Source: Candidatus Aminicenantota bacterium (GTDB taxonomy: Bacteria; Acidobacteriota; Aminicenantia; Aminicenantales; Saccharicenantaceae). From it: DNA of 64,000 nucleotides. Location of the stretch: assembly GCA_017999365.1 (NCBI GenBank), contig JAGNLW010000003.1, positions 124,001-188,000 on the forward strand, given 5' to 3'. Below the pieces are notes generated by a model. The model was not told the DNA's origin, did no database searches, and saw nothing but the letters and a program-made list of their open reading frames with translations. Below are positions 6,734-15,351 of the stretch, one piece after another (positions within the stretch are counted from its first letter, which is position 1; each line of letters opens with the position of its first letter). Made by a program: the position numbers and the translations under genes.

Positions 6734-8983
6734 ATGAGAATACCTTTCGTGGTCCCTACCCTCCTCCTGGCGTTGGCCGTCCCGGCCCTGCCCCAGGAGG
6801 CCTTCGACCTGATACGGAAAGGCGACGCCGCGGCCGTCAAAGCTCTGGTCGAGAAGTCGCCGCAACTCGTCAAGGCCCGCGACGGGCAAGGACGGACGCT
6901 CCTCCACTACGCCGCCTACGGCCGCGACGCCGGCTTCATCGAGTACCTGATCGACAAGGGCGCCGAGCCCGGGGCCGCGACGCCGGCCGGCGAGACGGCG
7001 CTCATGACCGCCGCCGCGAACGACCGCCCGGAGGCCGCGGCGGCCCTGCTGAAGAAGGGCGCGCCTCTCGAAGCGAAGAACGATTACGGCCGGACCGCCC
7101 TCGTCCTCTGCGCCCGCGAACTTGGCCAAGCGGCGACGGCCCGGCTCCTCCTCGACGCCGGCGCAGACATCGACGCCGCGGACAAGAACGGTTCGACCGC
7201 CCTCGAGCTCGCCGCTTGGCGGGGCAAGACGGAATTCGTCGACCTGCTTCTCGAGCGCGGAGCCAAGGTGCCGGAGAGCGGTCGGAACTGGTCGGGATTG
7301 CTCGAGGAGGCCGTATCGAACGGCCTGGCCCGGCTCTTCCGCCGGCTGACGGCGGCGGGCCAGGACCTCCGGGCCCTCGATCCCCAGGGCGGCCGGCTGC
7401 TGCAGGCCGCCGCGGCCGGCGGCTCGGTCGAGATCGTCGGCCTGCTCATCGACAAGGGCTTCTCCCCCGCCAAGGCCGACCGCTTCGGCTGGACACCGCT
7501 CCACTTCGCCGCCCGGGACGGCCGCGTCGAGGCGGCCCGGACCCTCATCGAGCGCGGCGCCTCGATCGACGCCCGGACGCTCATGGGCCAGACCGCCTAT
7601 AACGTCGCCCGGGAGCGAGGCATGGCCCCCGCGGCGGACCTGCTGGCCGCCAAGGGCGCCGACCGAGCGGCCACCCGGTTCCCCCGCCTCGAAGGCGACT
7701 ATCTGGGCCAGACGCCGCCGGCCGACAAGCCCGAGCTGTTCGCCCCGGGGATCATCTCGTCGACCTGGGGGCTCCATAGCACGGCCGTTTTTTCGCCGGA
7801 CGGGAACGAGGTCTGGTGGGCCCCGATGATGTCCTTTCCGGGAGAGGTCTATTCCCGGGGCGGCCTCCTCGTGATGCGGCGCGTCGGCGGCCGCTGGACG
7901 GCCCCGGACTGGGCGCCATTCTCGGGCCCCAAAGGCGAGGACGATGTCCCCTTCTTCTCGGCCGACGGGAAGCGTCTCTACTTCCTCTCCCGGCGCCCCC
8001 TGCCGGGGGAATCCCAGCCAGGGAGCGAGAAGGTCTGGTCCGTCGACCGGACGCCCGGCGGATGGGGCCAACCCCGGCCCTTCGACCCCAACGTCAACGC
8101 CGTCGACAAACACTGGCAGTTCTCGCTCGACCGCGAGGGCGACCTCTATTTCGCGGGACGGCCGCCCGACAGCCGCGGGCTCAGCGATATCTACGTCGCC
8201 CGTTTCGCCGACGGCGCCTACGAAAAGCCCGTCAACCTGGGCGACCCGATCAACACCGCCGAGATCGACGATACGCCCTTCATCGCCCCGGACGGGAGCT
8301 ATCTCCTGTTCTCGCGCCAGTTCGACCTCTGGGTGAGCTTCCGGGAGGCGGACGGAGCCTGGGGCGCGCCGTTCAACATGGGGCCCGAGGTCAACAGCCC
8401 GTCGATCGAACTGTGCCCCATGGTCACGGCCGACGGCAAGTACCTGTTCTTCCTCAGCCAGCGCGGCGGCGAGAGCCACGCCTACTGGGTCAGCGCCAAG
8501 GTCATCGACGTCCTGAAGACCCGGCGCGATGAGAAGGCGGTCATCGAGAAGGTCGTCCGCGACAACATCGGCTGGGCGCTGACCAAGGACCGGGCGCTCC
8601 TCGAGAGCACGATGGTCCGCGACGAGAGCCTGTTCATCTTCAACCCCACGTCCGAAGCCAAGGTCGGCTGGAGCCAGATGGTCAAGAACTTCGACTTTTG
8701 GATGGACCCGCGCTTCAAGGCGACGGCATGCGAGATCCGGGACATGAGGATCGGCGTCTCGCGGGCGGGCGACGCCGCCTGGTGGTCGTGCCTGCTCGAC
8801 GACCTGGCCGAATGGGACGGCAAGCCGACCGGCTGGAAGGACACCCGCTGGACGGGCGTCCTGGAGAAGCGGGACGGGAATTGGCTCATCGTCCAGATGC
8901 ACTTCTCATTCGCTGCCGACAAGGTCGCGGCCGAGGTCAAAGCCAAGCTCGAGGCCGGGAAGGCCGGCCTGGAAAGGAAATGA
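6734..8983 (+). CDS. Secreted ankyrin-repeat / PD40 beta-propeller / SnoaL-like fusion protein
   Basis: 749 aa with a signal peptide (about residues 1-21, ending ALPQ). Residues ~22-315 hold seven to nine ankyrin repeats (GRTLLHYAAYGRD, GETALMTAAAND, GRTALVLCAREL, GSTALELAAWRG, GWTPLHFAARDG and others). Residues ~330-585 show WD40-like PD40 blades (FSPDGNEVWWAP, FSADGKRLYFLS, FIAPDGSYLLFS, VTADGKYLFFLS). Residues ~590-749 form a DUF4440/SnoaL-type NTF2-like domain ending GNWLIVQMHFSF. Extracytoplasmic protein-binding and sensing roles fit, but no enzymatic residue is evident. GAGAGGAGG ribosome site, ATGA-coupled to the cupin gene. Domain calls are solid; the combination is unusual. Confidence 0.85.
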   Translation: MRIPFVVPTLLLALAVPALPQEAFDLIRKGDAAAVKALVEKSPQLVKARDGQGRTLLHYAAYGRDAGFIEYLIDKGAEPGAATPAGETALMTAAANDRPEAAAALLKKGAPLEAKNDYGRTALVLCARELGQAATARLLLDAGADIDAADKNGSTALELAAWRGKTEFVDLLLERGAKVPESGRNWSGLLEEAVSNGLARLFRRLTAAGQDLRALDPQGGRLLQAAAAGGSVEIVGLLIDKGFSPAKADRFGWTPLHFAARDGRVEAARTLIERGASIDARTLMGQTAYNVARERGMAPAADLLAAKGADRAATRFPRLEGDYLGQTPPADKPELFAPGIISSTWGLHSTAVFSPDGNEVWWAPMMSFPGEVYSRGGLLVMRRVGGRWTAPDWAPFSGPKGEDDVPFFSADGKRLYFLSRRPLPGESQPGSEKVWSVDRTPGGWGQPRPFDPNVNAVDKHWQFSLDREGDLYFAGRPPDSRGLSDIYVARFADGAYEKPVNLGDPINTAEIDDTPFIAPDGSYLLFSRQFDLWVSFREADGAWGAPFNMGPEVNSPSIELCPMVTADGKYLFFLSQRGGESHAYWVSAKVIDVLKTRRDEKAVIEKVVRDNIGWALTKDRALLESTMVRDESLFIFNPTSEAKVGWSQMVKNFDFWMDPRFKATACEIRDMRIGVSRAGDAAWWSCLLDDLAEWDGKPTGWKDTRWTGVLEKRDGNWLIVQMHFSFAADKVAAEVKAKLEAGKAGLERK

Positions 8984-9354
8984 GCCCCATGGAAGCGATC
9001 GATCTCCGTCAGAAGCTCGCCCTGTTCTCGAAACAATGGCATCCCCACCTCATCGCCGAAGGGGACACCCTGCAGGTGTACCTATCCAAGCTCGAGGGGG
9101 ATTTCGTGATGCATGTCCACGAGGAGGCCGACGAGCTGTTCTACGTCGTCAAAGGCGCCATGGAGATGTGCTTCGGTGACCGCAGCGTCCCCGTCCGGGA
9201 AGGGGAGATCATCCTCGTGCCCCGCGGCGTCGCGCACTCTCCCCGGACGCGGCCCGGCGAGGAGGTCCACGTCCTGGTCGTCGAGCCCCGCGGCACGACC
9301 CATACCGGGAACATCCAAACCGAGCGGACGGTCAAGGATTTCCCCCGGATCTGA
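8980..9354 (+). CDS. Small single-domain cupin protein
   Basis: 124 aa. Cupin motif 1 is visible as HVHEEADELFYVVKG and motif 2 around GEIILVPRGVAHSPR; the His, His, Glu and later His are conserved metal-ligand positions. Small cupins of this type may be isomerases, dioxygenases or ligand sensors and the substrate cannot be told. The ATG at 8980 forms an ATGA overlap with the preceding fusion gene; a second ATG at 8989 is possible. Followed after 15 nt by the metallo-beta-lactamase-fold gene, so the three are probably one transcript. No signal peptide, hence cytoplasmic. Confidence 0.85.
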   Translation: MSPMEAIDLRQKLALFSKQWHPHLIAEGDTLQVYLSKLEGDFVMHVHEEADELFYVVKGAMEMCFGDRSVPVREGEIILVPRGVAHSPRTRPGEEVHVLVVEPRGTTHTGNIQTERTVKDFPRI

Positions 9355-9369
9355 GAGGAGAGGCGTCCG

Positions 9370-10284
9370 ATGCGATCGATATCGAAATGGCGGACCGTCT
9401 GGGGCGGCGTCGTCATCCTGTCGTCCCTAGGGTTGTCGGGCCAGGCGCCGGCGGCGGGACCGTCCGGCCCCCCGGGCCGGACCGCGAGCCCCCTCAGCCT
9501 CACCCCTATCGCCAACATGGGCGTCCTGGTGAGCTTCGGCGAGACCAAGGTGCTTATCGACGCGCTCTTCGACAAGCCCCATCCCGATTACCGGGCCCCC
9601 GAGCCGGAAACGCTGGACAGGATCATGAAGGGGGCGGCGCCGTTCGACGGCATCGACCTCGTCCTCGTCACCCACGACCATCCCGACCATTTCGACCCCG
9701 GCTTGGCCGTCCGCTACCTGGAAGCCAGGCCGGAAGCCGCGCTCCTGGCCCCCTCGGACGCGGTCGAGGCCATGCGCCGAGCGGCCCCGGATTGGCCGGG
9801 GATCGGGCCGCGCGTCACTTCGATCGGCCTCGGGGTCGGAGAAACGAGGGTCCTGAGCGTCAAGGGCGTCGCCGTCACGGCCTGCCGCACGCTTCACAGC
9901 GGCGACCGGGACGTCCCGATGAACCTCATGTATCTCCTCGAGACCGGCGGTCGGCGCGTCTGGCACGAAGGCGACCCCAACGGGAGATGCGATGTCTTCC
10001 AGGCCTTCGGTCTCAAGGACGCCCGGTTCGACCTGGCCGTCGTCCATTACTGGTATCCGCTCGAGCCGAACTGCGCCCGCTTCCTCGAAGAGGGTCTCGA
10101 TGTCGATCACATCGCCCTGGCCCACTTGCCCATCCGGCTCGAGGGCGACGCGCCCGGCAAGATCGACCTGGTCCGGCGGGACTACAAGGACCTCTTCCTT
10201 CTGCTGCCCGGGATGCCGACCAGGGCCTTGAGCGCAGGGCCGGCCGATGGGTGCGGGGACCGGGCCCGATCCGCTCCCCGGTAA
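9370..10284 (+). CDS. Secreted metallo-beta-lactamase-fold hydrolase
   Basis: 304 aa with an N-terminal signal or anchor (about residues 9-25) and a Pro/Gly-rich linker. The HxHxDH metal motif appears as THDHPDH (residues 101-107), followed by a histidine in TLHSGDRD and an acid in HEGDPNGRCD, consistent with a two-metal site of the UlaG/L-ascorbate-6-phosphate lactonase-like branch of the superfamily. Real substrate unknown. GAGAGGAG precedes the ATG. Ends 16 nt before the stop of the converging GH127 gene. Confidence 0.85.
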   Translation: MRSISKWRTVWGGVVILSSLGLSGQAPAAGPSGPPGRTASPLSLTPIANMGVLVSFGETKVLIDALFDKPHPDYRAPEPETLDRIMKGAAPFDGIDLVLVTHDHPDHFDPGLAVRYLEARPEAALLAPSDAVEAMRRAAPDWPGIGPRVTSIGLGVGETRVLSVKGVAVTACRTLHSGDRDVPMNLMYLLETGGRRVWHEGDPNGRCDVFQAFGLKDARFDLAVVHYWYPLEPNCARFLEEGLDVDHIALAHLPIRLEGDAPGKIDLVRRDYKDLFLLLPGMPTRALSAGPADGCGDRARSAPR

Positions 10285-10300
10285 CGGCTCCCTCCGCCGG

Positions 10301-12700
10301 TCACTTCCGGACGACGCGGATGCCGAACACGGACCCCGTCTCGCGGCCGTCGAGCCCCTCGAAGCGGACCGTGACCTTGTTCTTGCCGGCCACGGTCTCG
10401 GCGGGAAGGTCGTAGGCGACGTCGAAGTACCCTTCCTTCTCCTGCGGGGCCCGACGGGGGATGCGCTCTTCACCCAATTTCCGGCCGTCGACAAGGACGG
10501 CGAAGGCCCGGTCGGCCCGCTCGTCGCGGGTGTAGGTGACGACGAGCTTCAACGGGGCCGCCGGATCGACGGGGAGGTCGAACGAGAACCAGTCCGCGGC
10601 CCGTCGGCCGTAGCGGCCGCGGGCCTGGACGGGCGTTGTCTTCCCTCCCCGCATATTGAAGTCCCGCTCGGACTGCATCTGCCCAGGCTGGACGAAGACG
10701 ACGGTGGCGGCCTCGAGGGCCCGGCGGGCCTCCTCGGCGGCCTTCATCGCCGCGGCCCGCTCCGTCCATTCTTTCGTCGTCAGGATGTCCCAATAAGCGG
10801 CATAGACGCGCCGGTGGAGGCGATAGAACGGGACGAGGTCGACGTCCCGGTCGCGGCCGGCGCCCGCGGTCCTGAAGACGCCGGGACGTCCCGCGACGGG
10901 GACGATCCAATCGGCGAGCGACGCGGCGTCCGTCACCAGGACCGGCGTCGAGGGCCAGCGGGAGGCGTTCCCGGCCGTCGCGACGGCCTCGTCGCGGGGC
11001 TGGCGCGGCGGGATGGGCCCCAGGTCTCCGGCCAGGACGAGAGGACCCCACAGGACGGCCGCCTTTCCTGGCGCCCCCGGGAGCGGCTCGAGGCGGAGCG
11101 ACTTGGGCAGGGCGAGCTCGACGCGGTCGCCCGTCCGCCACTTGCGTGTGACGCGGACGTAGGAGCCGGCCGGGGCCGGGTCCTTCACCGCCTTGCCGTT
11201 GACCTTGACCGCAAAGCCCTCCCCCGCCCAGGCCGGGCGCCTGAGGGCGACGGTGAAGAGGCGGGGCTTGGCGGTCGCGACCGAGAGGGCCGCGTCCGTC
11301 CCTTCCGGGAACGACGTGGCCATCGTCAGGCGGACGCCGGCCGCCCGCCACTCGGCGGTCGACGGCGCGTAGAGGTTGACCCAGAGGGTGTCCCCGGACT
11401 CGTAATAGAGGCCGTCGCCGTGCAGGGCGTGGCTCTCCATGCCCGAGCCGACGCAGCAGGTGAAGTCCTCCGCCATGTCCTGGTACTCGCGGACGACGCC
11501 CTGGCCGACGGGGACCATGTAACAGGTCGCGCCGTCGGACGGGTCCATCGAGCCGAGGATGTGGTTGAAGAGGGCCCGTTCGTGGAAGTCGGCGTAGCGG
11601 ATATCGGGCTCGAGGGCGAACAGGGCCCGGGCGAACTTGATCATGTTGTAGACGTTGCAGGTCTCGGCCGTCCGGCCCTCGATCATGTCGCCGATCTCGT
11701 CGGGCTCGCCGAAATACTCGTTGCGGCCGTGGCCGCCCGTGGCGAAGCTGTGGTGGAGGGCGACCCGGTCCCAGAAGAACTTGGCCGCGGCGCCGTCGGC
11801 CTCGTTGCCCGTGGCGACGTAGCGGGCCAGCGACCCCAGGAGCTTGGGGACCTGGGTGTTGCCGTGCTTGCCGCGCAGGATGTCCTCGCCCCGGGCCAGC
11901 GGCTCGACGACGGCCCGGTGCTCGAAACGGTCCGAGAGGCGGAGCCAGCGGGCGTCGCCCGTGTCCCTATAGAGGTCGGCCAGGACCTCGTTCATGCCGC
12001 CGAACTCCGTCCCCAGCATCTTCTGGACCTGGGCGTCGTCGAGCTTGGAGAGGACGCTTTCGGCCCAGGCCGCGAAGCGCGTCTCGACCGCGAGGGCTTC
12101 GCGGCTGCCGGCGAAGCGGTGGGCGTCACGCAGGCCGGCGAAGATCTTGTGCTGGACGTACCACGGCGACCACATGCCGTTGAGGTCGAAGCCGGCCGAG
12201 CGGATGTCGCCCGCCGCGACCTGGCCGTAGAGGGTTTTGCCGGGAGTCTTGTCGCGGTCGGTCTGGGCGCCGATGTAGCCGTCCCCGTGCTTGGCCTGGA
12301 CCGCGGCCAGCTCGGCGACAAGGGCGTCGGCCCGCTCCTTGAAGCGCGCGTCACCGGTCGCCGCGTACATCAGGCTGACTCCCGAGAGGTAATGGCCGGC
12401 GATGTGGCCCGTGAGTTGGCGGTCGTCGCCGTCCCAGCCTCCGTAACCCGGGGCCTTGGGCTCCAGGCCGGCGGCCCGGCGCAGGAAGGCCATCATCCGG
12501 TCGACCGAGAGCGAGAGGAGATAGCGGCCGTTGAGGTCCTGGGCCTGCTTGAGGGGCCCGCCCGTCAGGCGGACGTCCTCGAGCGGCAGGGGCCGGGCCT
12601 TGGCCGCGACGGCCGGAGCGACGGGTCCCGCCGCCATGGAAGCGGCGAGCGGCGCGAGGGCGCCGATGAGGATGAGGACCTTGGCCAGTTCTTTCATCAT
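10301..12700 (-). CDS. GH127-type beta-L-arabinofuranosidase (DUF1680), secreted
   Basis: 799 aa with a signal peptide (residues 1-33). GH127 enzymes remove beta-L-arabinofuranosyl units using a zinc-bound cysteine nucleophile. The required Glu-Cys3 site is present: AETC (Glu346, Cys348) and TCCVGSG (Cys415, Cys416), so the protein should be active. The all-helical (alpha/alpha)6 barrel covers about 45-440, beta-sandwich parts follow, and the last ~150 residues form a carbohydrate-binding-like beta domain. Start chosen at ATG 12700 (AGGAG, 7-nt spacing); the frame stays open further upstream but over the neighbouring gene's end. Last gene of a minus-strand glycan operon. Exact sugar specificity is inferred from the family. 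Confidence 0.9.
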   Translation of the reverse strand: MMKELAKVLILIGALAPLAASMAAGPVAPAVAAKARPLPLEDVRLTGGPLKQAQDLNGRYLLSLSVDRMMAFLRRAAGLEPKAPGYGGWDGDDRQLTGHIAGHYLSGVSLMYAATGDARFKERADALVAELAAVQAKHGDGYIGAQTDRDKTPGKTLYGQVAAGDIRSAGFDLNGMWSPWYVQHKIFAGLRDAHRFAGSREALAVETRFAAWAESVLSKLDDAQVQKMLGTEFGGMNEVLADLYRDTGDARWLRLSDRFEHRAVVEPLARGEDILRGKHGNTQVPKLLGSLARYVATGNEADGAAAKFFWDRVALHHSFATGGHGRNEYFGEPDEIGDMIEGRTAETCNVYNMIKFARALFALEPDIRYADFHERALFNHILGSMDPSDGATCYMVPVGQGVVREYQDMAEDFTCCVGSGMESHALHGDGLYYESGDTLWVNLYAPSTAEWRAAGVRLTMATSFPEGTDAALSVATAKPRLFTVALRRPAWAGEGFAVKVNGKAVKDPAPAGSYVRVTRKWRTGDRVELALPKSLRLEPLPGAPGKAAVLWGPLVLAGDLGPIPPRQPRDEAVATAGNASRWPSTPVLVTDAASLADWIVPVAGRPGVFRTAGAGRDRDVDLVPFYRLHRRVYAAYWDILTTKEWTERAAAMKAAEEARRALEAATVVFVQPGQMQSERDFNMRGGKTTPVQARGRYGRRAADWFSFDLPVDPAAPLKLVVTYTRDERADRAFAVLVDGRKLGEERIPRRAPQEKEGYFDVAYDLPAETVAGKNKVTVRFEGLDGRETGSVFGIRVVRK

Positions 12701-12728
12701 ATCGGTGCTCCTGTTCCTTTCCTTCGTA

Positions 12729-14072
12729 TCAGAGGCTCCAGCCGGCCCGGTGGGGACGGCGGATGAGCGCCTCCGCTTCGGGGACGTTGGTGACGCGCAG
12801 GGCGGCGGCGTCCCAGGCGATGCGCGCATCGAGCTTCTTGGCCACGTTGCCGAGCAGGCAGATCTCGGTCAGCGGCCCGGCGTATTCGAAGGCCGCCCCG
12901 GCCTTCTCCCTTCTCTTGCAGGCCCGGGCCCAGTCCTGCTCGTGCGAGCCCTCGACGCGGGGTATGGAGCGCTCGGGCCGCCGGGCCTCGCGCATCAGGG
13001 ATTCGGGGACGAGGCGGGGCGAGTCGGCGTAGACGCCGCACAGGATGACGCCCTTGGCGCCCTTGAAGACCAGGCCGCCCTCCTCGGGCATCTTCCGGCC
13101 GTCCTCGAGAGCCTCTGGCCGGGGCGCCCGCAGGCCTTCGTACCAGGTCAGCTTCACGGGCGGCCGGCCGCCGCGGGCCGGGAAGCGGTAGGTGACGACG
13201 GCCGCGAGCGGATGGGTCTCGGCGTTGAGGCCGGTGCTCGTCGCCTCGACGGTCTCGGGTGCGTCGAGGTCGAGGGCCCAGACGGCCGCGTCGAGGGTGT
13301 GGGCGCCGCGGTCGCCCATCATGCCGACGCCGAAGTCCCACCAGCAGCGCCAGACGAGCGGATGGTAGGCCGGATGGTACGGGCGGAACGGGGCCGGCCC
13401 GATCCAGAGGTCCCAGTCGAGCCCCGCCGGCGCGGCCGGCGTATCGGCCGGGCGCTCGCCCCACTTCGAGCTCCAGTAGGCGTGACCCCAGGGATAATAG
13501 GACAGGTCGCACCAGGCGTCGACCTCGCGGACCTCGCCGATGAGGCCGGCCCGGATCCACTCGACGACGAGGCGGATGCCCTCGCCGGAGTGGCCCTGGA
13601 TGCCCATCTGGGTCGTCAGCTTCGAGGCCTTGGCTGCGAGCGCCAAGTGGCGAGCCTCCCAGACGTCGTGGGTCAGCGGCTTCTGGGTGTAGACGTGCTT
13701 GCCGGCCCTCAGCGCGGCCATGGTGATGACGGCGTGGGTATGGTCGGGCGTGGCGATGACCACGGCATCGAGGGCCCTCTCCTTCTCGAGCAGGACGCGG
13801 AAGTCCGTATAGAACCGGGCCCCGGGATAGCGCTTGACCGTCGGCGCGGCGTAGCCCGGATCGACGTCGCAAAGGGCGACGATGGCCTCGGTCTCGAGCT
13901 CCTTGAGGTTGGCCGCGCCCATGCCGCCGACGCCGATGCCGGCCACGGCCAGCTTGTCGCTCGGGGGGGTGAAACCCCGGCCCAGGACATGGCGGGGCAC
14001 GATGGTCGCCGCGGCGGCCGCGGCCGAGGACTTCAAGAACGCGCGGCGGGACCGGCTGAACGGTGCGCTCAC
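12729..14072 (-). CDS. Tat-exported Gfo/Idh/MocA family oxidoreductase
   Basis: 447 aa. A twin-arginine signal SRSRRAFLKSS at residues 6-16 is followed by an Ala-rich h-region, so the folded, cofactor-loaded enzyme is exported. Rossmann motif GIGVGGMGAANL binds NAD(P); the family EKP lysine motif appears as TQKPLTHD, as in other Tat members that hold their cofactor tightly. GTG start at 14072 preceded by GAGGAGGT at 4-nt spacing. Located between the DUF1624 acyltransferase and the GH127 genes, it probably oxidises or epimerises a sugar or cyclitol, or acts as an NAD-dependent glycosidase-like enzyme. Substrate unknown. Confidence 0.9.
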   Translation of the reverse strand: MSAPFSRSRRAFLKSSAAAAAATIVPRHVLGRGFTPPSDKLAVAGIGVGGMGAANLKELETEAIVALCDVDPGYAAPTVKRYPGARFYTDFRVLLEKERALDAVVIATPDHTHAVITMAALRAGKHVYTQKPLTHDVWEARHLALAAKASKLTTQMGIQGHSGEGIRLVVEWIRAGLIGEVREVDAWCDLSYYPWGHAYWSSKWGERPADTPAAPAGLDWDLWIGPAPFRPYHPAYHPLVWRCWWDFGVGMMGDRGAHTLDAAVWALDLDAPETVEATSTGLNAETHPLAAVVTYRFPARGGRPPVKLTWYEGLRAPRPEALEDGRKMPEEGGLVFKGAKGVILCGVYADSPRLVPESLMREARRPERSIPRVEGSHEQDWARACKRREKAGAAFEYAGPLTEICLLGNVAKKLDARIAWDAAALRVTNVPEAEALIRRPHRAGWSL

Positions 14073-14110
14073 GGGACCTCCTCGACGTCCGGGGATGGCG
14101 GCATCGGGCC

Positions 14111-14839
14111 CTACTTCGGGGAGCCGATGAGATACAGGATGCCCATGATGACGGGTTGGTGGACGAGGTAGATGAGGAGAGAATAGCGGCCGGCGAAGTT
14201 GACGAACGTCACCGGAGGACGCCAGGGCAGGAGGCTCCGGCGCGGGGCGTAGACGGACTTCCCCAGGGCCGCCCCGAGGAGGAACACGCCGAACCAGGGG
14301 ATGAGCGGGAAATAGTCGAAGGACGAGAACGACGGGCTGTGGAGGCCCAGCGGCAGTAGCCAATCGAAGGACACGGCCAAGGCTTTCTTGACGGCCGGCA
14401 GGAAGGCCCCGAGCCCCAGGACGAAGGCGCCGGCGGCGGCGCAGACGGCGGCGCCGGCTTTCTCGAAGGCCGCGCCGTAGAGGAGCATCGAAACGGCCAG
14501 GCACTGCAGGATGCCGAACCAGACGGCCGACGAGGGATCGAAGACGTAGGTGACGGCCGTGACGAGGAAGGACACGGCCAGGAGCCGCAAGCCGCGGCGG
14601 ACGTTGCTGCGGGTCAGCGTGCCGCTCACGCCGGAGAGGACGACGAAGACCGTGGCGAAGAAGGCCTGGGCCACGATCCAGCCGGGGCGGCCGAGGTCGG
14701 TCGTGAAGACGAGGACCTTGGTCATCCCCCGGTACTCGCCCAGGTCGTAGAGAAGGTGGTAGCCGACCATGAGGATGATGGAGACGCCGCGCAGGAAGTC
14801 GATCTCCCAGATGCGGGAGGAGGCGCCTTCGGTCTTCAC
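14111..14839 (-). CDS. DUF1624 / heparan-alpha-glucosaminide N-acetyltransferase-like membrane protein
   Basis: 242 aa, about seven predicted transmembrane helices. The N-terminal signature RIWEIDFLRGVSIILMVGYH and the late Y-S-L-L-I-Y-L-V-H-Q-P segment are typical of DUF1624 proteins related to membrane acyltransferases that use the H in YH. These proteins acylate sugars across the membrane in characterised relatives. First gene of a minus-strand series (acyltransferase, Tat oxidoreductase, GH127), 38 nt ahead of the oxidoreductase, which suggests carbohydrate modification or turnover. The acyl donor and acceptor are not predictable here. Confidence 0.8.
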   Translation of the reverse strand: MKTEGASSRIWEIDFLRGVSIILMVGYHLLYDLGEYRGMTKVLVFTTDLGRPGWIVAQAFFATVFVVLSGVSGTLTRSNVRRGLRLLAVSFLVTAVTYVFDPSSAVWFGILQCLAVSMLLYGAAFEKAGAAVCAAAGAFVLGLGAFLPAVKKALAVSFDWLLPLGLHSPSFSSFDYFPLIPWFGVFLLGAALGKSVYAPRRSLLPWRPPVTFVNFAGRYSLLIYLVHQPVIMGILYLIGSPK

Positions 14840-14893
14840 GCCCGAGAGGATAGTCCAGGCCGCCCGCCGGCGTCAAGGAACGGGCCCGGGCGG

Positions 14894-14922
14894 TTGACAG
14901 GCCCGGAGGCCTGGTCTATAAG
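14894..14922 (+). promoter_or_regulatory. Sigma70-type promoter of the SCP2 gene
   Basis: TTGACA (14894-14899), 17-bp spacer, TATAAG (14917-14922); start expected near 14930, directly before the GAAGGAGG ribosome site of the gene at 14943. Lies in the divergent gap with the DUF1624 gene. Confidence 0.65.
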
Positions 14923-14942
14923 GAGGGCCTGAAGGAGGCCCC

Positions 14943-15341
14943 ATGACCCCGTTCACGTACCTGTCCGAAGAATGGCGGGCCGAGGCCGAGCGCCGTCTCA
15001 AGGCGGAGCTCACGCCCGAGCGCATGAACCGCATCACGTCGTCGATGTCCAACGTCTACCTCGACTGCCCCGGCGGCGGCTCGAAGTACCTCCTCTTCCG
15101 GTTCGCGGACGGCGCCTTGACCGAGCTCGGCCTGGGCGCGGGAGAGCCGCCGGAAGCCGAGTTCCACATCACCGGCGCCTACGACGTCTTCGCCCGGATC
15201 TCTCGGGCCGAACTGGGGGCCCAGAAGGCCCTCATGACCGGCCAGCTCAAGCTCAAGGGCAACATGATCAAGGCCCTCAAGCTGGCCGCCATCGCGGACC
15301 GCCTCAACAAGGTCCTGGCCGGCATCCCGGCCGTCTACTGA
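14943..15341 (+). CDS. SCP2 sterol-carrier-like domain protein
   Basis: 132 aa, a single SCP2 domain without signal peptide: central LGLGAGEPPEAEFHITGAYDVF and the characteristic GQLKLKGNMIKALKLAAIADRL near the end. SCP2 domains bind lipids or fatty acyl-CoA in a hydrophobic tunnel; in bacteria they often accompany lipid or radical-SAM enzymes. GAAGGAGG ribosome site 4 nt before ATG. Followed after 10 nt by the M24-like gene, so likely co-transcribed with it. Confidence 0.85.
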   Translation: MTPFTYLSEEWRAEAERRLKAELTPERMNRITSSMSNVYLDCPGGGSKYLLFRFADGALTELGLGAGEPPEAEFHITGAYDVFARISRAELGAQKALMTGQLKLKGNMIKALKLAAIADRLNKVLAGIPAVY

Positions 15342-15351
15342 GGAGGGCGCC

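Noticed and set aside
6536-8902. Minus-strand open frame (788 codons) opposite the ankyrin fusion gene
   Set aside because: Asp/Arg/Gly/Val-rich shadow; the plus strand has clear ankyrin and PD40 repeats.
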